This document shows positions 5,292-10,773 of a DNA stretch of 13,599 nucleotides, piece by piece. The stretch spans positions 1 through 13,599 of the forward strand of contig JAZDEY010000066.1 in assembly GCA_043808325.1 (NCBI GenBank), in the 5' to 3' direction. Origin of the DNA: JAZDEY01 sp043808325 [NCBI: Candidatus Eiseniibacteriota bacterium] (lineage in GTDB: Bacteria > Arandabacterota > Arandabacteria > Arandabacterales). Positions within the stretch are counted from its first letter, which is position 1. Every line of letters begins with the position of its first letter. The position numbers and the translations under genes were made by a program. Below the pieces are notes generated by a model. The model was not told the origin of the DNA. It searched no databases and saw only the letters and a list, made by a program, of their open reading frames with translations.

Positions 5292-6842
5292 ATGATGGTG
5301 AACAGGAGTGCCTTAGTCCGCCGAAGTCTCTCAATCATGGCTCTCGCCGTCATCCTCGCCGGGAGCAGCCCGCCGGTTATCGCAGGCCCTCCAAACCCGT
5401 CACCTTCCGACCTATCATCACCCGACCTGTCCTGGTCAAGGTCATACGGGGGCGCAGACGATGACTACGCGGAGTCCGTCATCGCGACCCCTGACGGCGG
5501 CTACCTGATTGCGGGACGTACCGGGGATTGGGGCTTTCGCTCCTACCCTGCTGAGCCTCCCCACTTCGACGTTTACCTTCTCAAGACGGATGCCGACGGC
5601 GAGAGCCTCTGGGCGAGGACCTACGGGCAGCGTGCCTGGAACGAAGCCTTATCCATTCAAGCGACCGCGGACGGTGGATATGTGGTCGCAGGATTCACTG
5701 CTGACCTTGACGCCGATTCCTTGCCCACCCAGGTCGACGCATACCTGCTCAGGTTGGATGCCGACGGCGACACTCTCTGGACAGCAACCTACGGAGATAC
5801 CGCCGATACTTTCGGGTGCGCGGTCCGCCAAACCCGTGACGGCGGTTTCATAATTGCGGGAGAGACAGGCGCATTCGAGCGCTTTGATATCTACCTCATA
5901 AGGACCGACTCGAATGGTCGCGCACTCTGGACCAAGAGGTTCGGAGACACTGAATGGGATCAGGCCTGGGCCATCGACGAGACCCTCGATGGAGGGTACA
6001 TCCTTTTTGGAAATACCTTCACTTCAAGATCGGGCTCCCGTGATTACGACGCCTATCTTGTCAAGACCGATGCGAACGGCGACACCTTGTGGACAAACGC
6101 TTGCGGAGGCAGCAAGTCCGATTTGGCCTGGGATGGCAAGCGGACCTCTGACGGGGGATACATCCTTACAGGCTGGACGAACTCGTTTGGTGGGCGCAAT
6201 CAAGACGTCTACGTTGTCAAGACCGATGCCCGCGGTGATGCCCTGTGGACTAGGACCTTCGACGGCACAAGCTATGACTTCGGATACTCCGTGACAGAGG
6301 CCCGTGATGGAAGCTTCGTAGTCGCGGGCCACACCTACTCGTCAGGCACGGGCGGTTGGGATGTCTACGTCGTGAAGATCGACGTGCTGGGCAATCTGCT
6401 CTGGGAAGGGAAATACGGGGGCTCCGACCTTGAGCAAGGCAACTCGATTCTACAGGCCGCTGACGGAGGCTATGTGATTGCTGGGAACTTCACGCCTGCC
6501 GACGAGTGGATGGCTGATAGTGATGTCCTCCTTATGAAGACCGAGCCCGACACGACCGGGCGAAGCCCATCCTTCAATCTCCTGGCCGCACCCAATCCTG
6601 CGAGGGCGGGGGTGGTTGTCTATTATGCGCTGCCCTTGGCCGCGAATGTGCGGATTGCGGTCTACAACATCCTCGGACGCGAAATCAAGATACTCCTGAG
6701 GGAGAACCAGTACCCCGGCATGCACGCGGTTCCGTGGGATGGAGCGGACTCTGACGGCCACGCCGTCGCTTCCGGAATCTACTTCTGCGAGTTTCAGGCA
6801 GGCAGCACCATCACCACTAAGAAGGTCGTCATAACCAGATAG
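5292..6842 (+). CDS. Secreted seven-bladed propeller-repeat protein with C-terminal FlgD-Ig / type IX-like sorting domain
   Basis: The protein is 516 aa from the ATG at 5292; the frame is open upstream to 5250, but AGGAGG sits seven bases before 5292. The N-terminus is a signal peptide (MMVNRSALVRRSLSIMALAVILAGSS, cleaved near VIAG). Seven consecutive repeats of about 50-60 residues follow, each built as W-x-x-x-YGG, an x-S-I-x-T segment, DGGY-x-x-AG, then D-x-Y-L-x-K-T-D-A-x-G-D-x-L. Seven copies suggest a closed seven-bladed beta-propeller. The last 80 or so residues (AAPNPARAG, then VYNILGREI, then GIYFCEF and a basic VVITR end) match FlgD-Ig / Por-secretion-tail domains, which direct proteins to the cell surface via type IX secretion where that system exists. 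The ligand is unknown. It is the only plus-strand gene, and part of its seventh blade recurs at 3211-3298. Confidence 0.9.
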   Translation: MMVNRSALVRRSLSIMALAVILAGSSPPVIAGPPNPSPSDLSSPDLSWSRSYGGADDDYAESVIATPDGGYLIAGRTGDWGFRSYPAEPPHFDVYLLKTDADGESLWARTYGQRAWNEALSIQATADGGYVVAGFTADLDADSLPTQVDAYLLRLDADGDTLWTATYGDTADTFGCAVRQTRDGGFIIAGETGAFERFDIYLIRTDSNGRALWTKRFGDTEWDQAWAIDETLDGGYILFGNTFTSRSGSRDYDAYLVKTDANGDTLWTNACGGSKSDLAWDGKRTSDGGYILTGWTNSFGGRNQDVYVVKTDARGDALWTRTFDGTSYDFGYSVTEARDGSFVVAGHTYSSGTGGWDVYVVKIDVLGNLLWEGKYGGSDLEQGNSILQAADGGYVIAGNFTPADEWMADSDVLLMKTEPDTTGRSPSFNLLAAPNPARAGVVVYYALPLAANVRIAVYNILGREIKILLRENQYPGMHAVPWDGADSDGHAVASGIYFCEFQAGSTITTKKVVITR

Positions 6843-6898
6843 TATCAAATGACGCCATAAGGCTCACGGCTGGCCCTGGGCTTCGATCGTCAGATGTG

Positions 6899-6970
6899 GT
6901 ACAGCGTCTGCACTAAGATGCCTATCGGGCCAGCACGGCCCGACAGCTCCGCTTGAGTGCTTTGTTACGG
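6899..6970 (-). repeat. attC-like imperfect palindrome (site C) after the helicase stop codon
   Basis: On the minus strand: CCGTAAC (6964-6970), whose TAA is the helicase stop, then AAA and GCACTCAAG (6952-6960). A perfect 7-bp hairpin follows (TCGGGCC/GGCCCGA, plus positions 6925-6931 and 6937-6943), then CTTAGTGC (6910-6917). GCACT-c-AAG pairs with CTT-AGTGC leaving one unpaired C, the single extrahelical base seen in attC L boxes. The R' position reads GCTGTAC and not GTTRRRY, so the site is degenerate or the resemblance is partial. Confidence 0.42.
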
Positions 6971-7287
6971 GCTTCTTCGTCTCTTCCGAGCTCGGAAGTA
7001 CTTCATCTCTCTGTGCTCGTCTGGAATCGAGTCAATGAATGGCGATCTTTGGAGCTGGTACGATGCGCCCATGAAGGTGATACTTGCGGGCCTCTTTCTT
7101 GCACTGAAGAGATGGAGTTCCTTCTTTGCACGCGTCATGGCAACATAGAATAGGCGCGCCACCTCAGCACAGTCTGACTCGGATTTTGGGAACAGATGTC
7201 GTGAAAGCCCAACTACTATCACAACATCGCCCTCTAGGCCTTTGGCACTAGGCATATTATAGATGTTTACGGACCCGTAAGAGCTGC
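6965..7287 (-). pseudogene. UvrD-like helicase, 3' fragment severed by the IS630 element
   Basis: About 106 codons of the C-terminal end of the helicase are left here, ending at TAA 6965-6967. The frame reads SSYGSVNIYN, then MPSAKGLEGDVVIVVGL (helicase motif V; KGLEGD binds DNA and couples ATP hydrolysis) and EVARLFYVAMTRAKKELHLF (motif VI, containing the arginine finger of SF1 helicases). A short basic tail follows. There is no start signal beyond an internal ATG at 7255, and motifs I-IV lie on the other side of the insertion. Joined to the 5' part through one TA, the frame is continuous. The stop codon lies inside the R''-like box of site C. Confidence 0.9.
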
Positions 7288-7289
7288 TA
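7288..7289. repeat. TA target-site duplication, left copy
   Basis: TA at 7288-7289 directly abuts the left inverted repeat. The matching TA is at 8389-8390. A 2-bp TA duplication is the signature of IS630/Tc1-mariner transposition. Confidence 0.8.
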
Positions 7290-7316
7290 TTGATGACCGC
7301 ATAACTAATGTCTCAT
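7290..7316 (+). repeat. IS630 left inverted repeat
   Basis: This 27-bp end pairs with 8362-8388, with two mismatches at positions 5 and 6 of the repeat. The stop codon of the transposase (7313-7315) lies within it. Confidence 0.85.
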
Positions 7317-7909
7317 CGGAGGCGTAAGAAGAGAGGGGACACTTGAAGGAAGGAGCGAAGAAGAGCCTGGTCACGAGCGATCCTTCGGGTGTGACGCTCG
7401 GCTCGGCGCCCAAGCTCGTCGACATCGAAGGGCGCGTGGTTGGCCAAAGGGTTCATCTTGAGGTAGGCCCAGAACGCCTCCACGGGGTTGAGCTCCGGGG
7501 CGTAGGGGGGAAGGAAAACCGGGTGGATGGAGCGACTGCGGCGACAGAGTTGGGTCGAGGCGCTTCGATGGACGTTGAGGCGATCCCACACGAGGACGAT
7601 GGGAGAACCGAGTTCTCGGCGGAGCGCCCGGACGAAGCGGAGAAGGTTTTGGGTCACGACATTTTCGTTGGGCAAGAGCGAAAAGTAAAGTCCCACCCGG
7701 CGTCGCCGGGGCGAGACGGTGAGCGCCGCGATCATCGAGACGCGCTCATGGGACCGCCCCCGTTGATAAAGGATGGGCGTCTGTCCCACGGGGGCCCAGG
7801 TGCGGCGCACCAGTGGGGCCATGAGAAGCCCGCTCTCATCCAGGAAGACGAGAGAGGCTTTCAGCCGCCAGGCGTTTTTTTTATCCGGGGCCACTGGGAT
7901 TGCACCCAA
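7313..7909 (-). CDS. IS630 transposase, DDE catalytic part (OrfB, reached by -1 frameshift)
   Basis: The open frame is 198 codons long, but the true product is probably a fusion made by slipping from OrfA at the A8 run. Catalytic residues are Asp24 in LVFLDESGLL, Asp109 in IVLVWDRLNVH and Glu144 in LNPVEAFWAYLK, giving the D-x34-E spacing of IS630/Tc1-mariner transposases. VRRTWAPVGQTP and LPPYAPELNPVE are typical family segments. The apparent ATG at 7909 lies upstream of the slip point and has no need to be used. Translation would end at TGA 7313-7315, inside the left inverted repeat. Confidence 0.9.
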   Translation of the reverse strand: MGAIPVAPDKKNAWRLKASLVFLDESGLLMAPLVRRTWAPVGQTPILYQRGRSHERVSMIAALTVSPRRRRVGLYFSLLPNENVVTQNLLRFVRALRRELGSPIVLVWDRLNVHRSASTQLCRRSRSIHPVFLPPYAPELNPVEAFWAYLKMNPLANHAPFDVDELGRRAERHTRRIARDQALLRSFLQVSPLFLRLR

Positions 7910-8340
7910 CCCCGGATCGCCGGTTCGTCGCGCTCGCGGGCCCGCCGCTCCGGCTTCTGGGGGCTAAAGCCCAGAGACCGAAGCAGACGGCTGATGTGGT
8001 GGATATGATACTTCACCCGGAAGCGGCGACGAATGAGATCGGCCACTCGGGGGCTCGTCCACAGGTCGGTGGGATATCCGAAGGTCGTGGCCCCTTCGAG
8101 GAGCATGTGAGAGAGCTTCTCTCGGTCATCGGCTTTAAGCTTGGGCGGGCGCCCCGAGGCGGGCACAGGCGAGAGACCATCGGTTCCTCGATCACGATAT
8201 GCCCGAAGCCACCGATGGACCGAACGACGATCGACGCCCAGGCGTCGGGCGATCTCGCCGGGCAAGAGGCCTTTCTTGAGAAGCGTGACGGCTTTCAAAC
8301 GCCGCCGCTCGAGGGTCTTGGGATCTCCGAAGGGTCGCAT
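7861..8340 (-). CDS. IS630 transposase, helix-turn-helix part (OrfA)
   Basis: This 159-aa protein starts with ATG at 8338-8340, preceded by GGAGG six bases upstream. Residues about 10-60 form a helix-turn-helix of the resolvase/Tc1 type (LLPGEIARRLGVDRRSVHRW). GRPPKL follows and then a second winged-helix-like segment (TSPRVADLIRRRF to ISRLLRSLGFSPQKP). These bind the inverted repeats. The frame ends in RIKKTPGG just after an A8 run (7875-7882). A -1 slip there changes the product to RIKKNAWRLKASLVFLDESG, joining the DDE domain to make a normal full-length transposase of about 340 aa. Confidence 0.9.
   Translation of the reverse strand: MRPFGDPKTLERRRLKAVTLLKKGLLPGEIARRLGVDRRSVHRWLRAYRDRGTDGLSPVPASGRPPKLKADDREKLSHMLLEGATTFGYPTDLWTSPRVADLIRRRFRVKYHIHHISRLLRSLGFSPQKPERRARERDEPAIRGWVQSQWPRIKKTPGG
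7875..7882 (-). promoter_or_regulatory. A8 slippery site for -1 frameshift or transcriptional slippage in the IS630 transposase
   Basis: On the minus strand the message reads ATA AAA AAA ACG in the OrfA frame. The run of eight A residues is the place where a one-base backward slip moves into the OrfB frame (AAA AAA AAC GCC). OrfA ends about 14 bases beyond it. Homopolymer slippage at such runs is known in several IS families. Confidence 0.75.
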
Positions 8341-9937
8341 GTCTCACCTCCGAATAGGAGTATGAGACATTAGTTATGCGGTTGTCAATAACACCTGCGG
8401 CACGCCTCTCGGCGCGAAGCTCTCTGATTTCCTCAATAAGGCCGTTCGGGTTCTTGCCAGGGGCCACGAGCAGTCCGCAGCTATGCAGGAAGCCTGGAAG
8501 CGCTTTTCGATTCCCGCCCTTCTCTGTTAATACCTCGGCGGCCTCAGCCAAGCATTTCACTACGGCCTGGAAGACTGCTTCCCCATCATTTCTTGAGGCC
8601 CGTCTCAGCAAGACTTCATATAGGGTGCTCGTCTCATCGACATCTGTCCAGAGCGAGGCGAGCAGCTCCGAGGCTGCAAGCCTCTTGGCTGTCAGATTTC
8701 CGCCCGCTACGTCAACAATCTCGGTGATTGCATCATTGTTTTGGACAACTAGATCGAGCAGATAACGCAAAGTAACGTTATCGTCCGGGCGTTCCACCCA
8801 GTCTGCGAAGAGTGCGAAGCGTACTATGCCTGCTGGGTCGATATCTCGCTTGTAGGTAAAGCTTAGTCTCTTGCGTTCAAGTGCGACCTTGATGGGCTGC
8901 AGGTAGTTTCCGTTAGGGATGATGACAATGACGGAGCGCGTCTTGATCTTCTCGGTGGCAAGGCGCGCTATGATGCTGGCTTCTACGTCATCAGAGGGGA
9001 CATCGTAGAAGACAATCTTGTGGTTCATCTCGATATCATCACTGAATGTAGGTTCAGGTTTTGGAAATGAATCTGGGTAATAGGTGCTAATTACCCCGCG
9101 GGCACCTTTCAGTATGTGCTCGGGACAGCGCCAACTCTTGGCGAGGCGGCCTATCTTCGAGTCTTCACCGAAGTAATCTTCGAAGGCTCTTATGTACTTG
9201 GGGTTGCCGCCCCGAAACGAATAGATGCTCTGGTCGTCGTCGCCAACGGCGAACAGGCCATCACGGTTGCCTGCTGAAAGGAGTTGGATTAGCTCACACT
9301 GCGCCTGGTTGATGTCTTGGTACTCATCTACAAGGAGATACCGTGTCTGGGCCTGCCAAGTAGCCAACCGATTAGTGTCAGCCCGTAGGGCTTCACAGGC
9401 CAGCAGAATCTGGTCGTCATAGTCCACCCGATCGCACGTGCGCAGCAGGCCCTTGTAGTGTCGGCAGATCTCGCAAGCCTCCGCACCATCAACCGGTTTG
9501 CAGGCCCCTTTACGCCGACAATCGTCTGTAATCTTGTATCTGTCGCGGCGGTATCCGGCAAGAGTTGCTGCGTCTTGGAGGAGAACGCGCCGCGCGTTGT
9601 CATCGTAGAGTACTTCATACTCCTCGGCGAGACCGAACATCTGGGCCGTAGTGCCGATGATCGTGTTTCCGAGGCTATGCATAGTGGAGATGATCTTCGG
9701 GGCGCTTTCCGAGGGGATGTTGACATCTGGCCTCGCAAGTCGTTCCCGCATGTTTCGTGCAGCTTCGTTTGTAAAGGTTATAACCGCAATTTCGCCAGGA
9801 GTAACGTCGCCTTCCTCCAGCAGGAACTTGATGCGCATCGCCAGCTGCCAAGTCTTGCCCGTGCCGGGGCCGGCCAAGAGGAGCACAGGGCCGGGATATT
9901 CTCTGAATGCGAGCAATGGTTCTTCAATCTCGATCAT
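8192..9937 (-). CDS. UvrD-like SF1 helicase, truncated by the IS630 element (5' part plus IS-encoded tail)
   Basis: Codons 1-516 are helicase; the remaining 65 residues are read from the IS end. Visible SF1A motifs are the Walker A loop LAGPGTGKT (21-29), Ia AVITFTNEAARNMRERL (51-67), Walker B LLVDEYQD (201-208), III AVGDDDQSIYSFRGG (230-244) and IV-like KSWRCPEHIL. Motifs V and VI lie beyond the IS, so the truncated protein should not be an active helicase. Between Ia and II are four cysteines, C140-x5-C146-x8-C155-x2-C158, suggestive of a metal or Fe-S site. The intact gene would have encoded about 623 aa. The start follows GGGAGG at a rather long 11 bases. It lies downstream of the HEPN-like gene and the type I restriction genes, so a role in defence or DNA processing is inferred. 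Confidence 0.9.
   Translation of the reverse strand: MIEIEEPLLAFREYPGPVLLLAGPGTGKTWQLAMRIKFLLEEGDVTPGEIAVITFTNEAARNMRERLARPDVNIPSESAPKIISTMHSLGNTIIGTTAQMFGLAEEYEVLYDDNARRVLLQDAATLAGYRRDRYKITDDCRRKGACKPVDGAEACEICRHYKGLLRTCDRVDYDDQILLACEALRADTNRLATWQAQTRYLLVDEYQDINQAQCELIQLLSAGNRDGLFAVGDDDQSIYSFRGGNPKYIRAFEDYFGEDSKIGRLAKSWRCPEHILKGARGVISTYYPDSFPKPEPTFSDDIEMNHKIVFYDVPSDDVEASIIARLATEKIKTRSVIVIIPNGNYLQPIKVALERKRLSFTYKRDIDPAGIVRFALFADWVERPDDNVTLRYLLDLVVQNNDAITEIVDVAGGNLTAKRLAASELLASLWTDVDETSTLYEVLLRRASRNDGEAVFQAVVKCLAEAAEVLTEKGGNRKALPGFLHSCGLLVAPGKNPNGLIEEIRELRAERRAAGVIDNRITNVSYSYSEVRHATLRRSQDPRAAAFESRHASQERPLARRDRPTPGRRSSFGPSVASGIS
8362..8388 (-). repeat. IS630 right inverted repeat
   Basis: This is the partner of 7290-7316 (25/27 identical). 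On its inner side lies the ribosome site of OrfA. Confidence 0.85.
8389..8390. repeat. TA target-site duplication, right copy
   Basis: TA abuts the right inverted repeat. Deleting the IS together with one TA joins GTT (Val516) to AGC and restores a continuous helicase frame reading AAGVSSSYGSVN. Confidence 0.8.
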
Positions 9938-9974
9938 CGAAGGCCAAGCCTCCCAGTTGCCTGAATACTGAAGC

Positions 9975-10032
9975 CCCTGACGCTCCGGTTCAGCGGCGGC
10001 GATACGCCGTCCGCTGCAACCGGTTGTTATGA
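9975..10032 (-). repeat. attC-like palindrome (site A) between the HEPN-like gene and the helicase
   Basis: On the minus strand: TCATAAC (10026-10032), whose TAA is the stop codon of the HEPN-like gene, then a stem CCGGTT-g-CAGCGG-a-CGGCG, loop TAT, CGCCG-CCGCTG-AACCGG, then GTCAGGG (9975-9981). The 17 base pairs (plus positions 9985-10001 with 10005-10023) are perfect except for two single unpaired bases, both on the same arm. That is the architecture of integron attC sites (R'', L'' with extra bases, L', R'). The R' box has GTC where the recombination point GTT is expected, so it may be decayed, or an unrelated stem-loop. Confidence 0.48.
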
Positions 10033-10770
10033 CACGCTGTGTTCATCGTCTGGTCCATATTCTGACTTCAGCACCTCGTGCAGCGTGCGGATACTGTCGA
10101 TCTCTGGCAGATCCGCGATACCGGCAAGATCGAAGCCGAGGCAGATGTCGATGTCCTTCTGCGACAGGTAGTTGTTGTGGATCAACACTTCGCGAATCTG
10201 GTCCGCAGCGTCGGGGTATTCACGCTCGTCAGGGTCGTGGTTCTGAAGCAGGAAGTCGCGGTAGCAGTATTCGATGATGGGCCTGGAGTGGGTTTGAATT
10301 TCATCCACCACCCGCAGGATCTCGGTGATCTTGGTATCGAGCGCCGCCTCGGTACTGAAGAAGATGTTGCCATTGGGGTGGGCGGTTTCATTACGGTCGT
10401 CCACCAGTTTGGCATAGGTGCCGATCTTGCCGTTGTCGCAGCCGATCAGTTTGAGAAAGCGCAGGATGCTGCGTTCCTTCTCGGCGCTGAAGACAAACGG
10501 CGAGGTCGCTTCCAGCAGTTTCTTCTCGATGTCCTTGCTGAAGCCGATGAGCCCCTTCTCGAAATCCTCCCGCCGGGCCTGCCTGATCTGCCAGATGTTG
10601 AAGTAGACGAAGCTCATGGTGAGCATGTGGTAGGCGAGAAAGGCGAACTGGTACTTGCCGTGGGTGTAATTGGTCTCGAAGGCGTCCCACAGGAAGGCAA
10701 TGTAGTCCTGCTCGCTGCGGGTTTTGAAGGAGAGCGGCAGATAGTTGCCCAGTTCGGCGGCTTCTTCCAT
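10027..10770 (-). CDS. HEPN-motif protein of unknown function, linked to the type I restriction operon
   Basis: I do not recognise a named family for this 247-aa, mostly helical, soluble protein. The clearest motif is R126-N-E-T-A-H131 in LVDDRNETAHPNG, an Rx4H sequence with the polar Asn typical of HEPN ribonuclease domains; helices flank it on both sides. HEPN proteins cut RNA or tRNA in toxin, Abi and CRISPR systems, and the PrrC/RloC nucleases tied to restriction enzymes were placed in the same superfamily. The gene starts three bases after the hsdMS stop, with GGAGG embedded in the last codons of hsdMS, so translation is coupled. An RNase effector or regulator of the restriction system is inferred; a non-catalytic HEPN scaffold is an alternative. 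Confidence 0.85.
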   Translation of the reverse strand: MEEAAELGNYLPLSFKTRSEQDYIAFLWDAFETNYTHGKYQFAFLAYHMLTMSFVYFNIWQIRQARREDFEKGLIGFSKDIEKKLLEATSPFVFSAEKERSILRFLKLIGCDNGKIGTYAKLVDDRNETAHPNGNIFFSTEAALDTKITEILRVVDEIQTHSRPIIEYCYRDFLLQNHDPDEREYPDAADQIREVLIHNNYLSQKDIDICLGFDLAGIADLPEIDSIRTLHEVLKSEYGPDDEHSVS

Positions 10771-10773
10771 GGC

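Larger units (their letters stand above)
7290..8388 (-). mobile_element. IS630-family insertion sequence, complete, 1099 bp
   Basis: The element is bounded by 27-bp inverted repeats (7290-7316 and 8362-8388) that match at 25 of 27 positions, beginning TTGATGACCGC on the left and TTGACAACCGC on the right strand, then identical through CATAACTAATGTCTCAT. Both ends are flanked by TA. It encodes a helix-turn-helix ORF and a DDE ORF in two overlapping frames, transcribed like the disrupted helicase. Length, target duplication, D-x34-E spacing and gene arrangement all fit the IS630 family. The reading frames are intact and the ends well matched, so it may still be mobile. Confidence 0.93.

Noticed and set aside
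6843-6900. Possible terminator between the convergent propeller gene and helicase
   Set aside because: No GC-rich hairpin followed by a T-run was found on either strand in this stretch.
7306-8372. Shorter IS boundaries at the inner TA copies (7306-7307 and 8371-8372)
   Set aside because: This would require the target to have been a perfect 22-bp palindrome by chance. The longer 27-bp inverted repeats flanked by TA at 7288 and 8389 explain the symmetry and also restore the helicase frame.
7343-8373. Plus-strand open frames across the IS630 element (221 and 157 codons)
   Set aside because: They are antisense shadows of the transposase frames, which have the expected HTH and DDE motifs.
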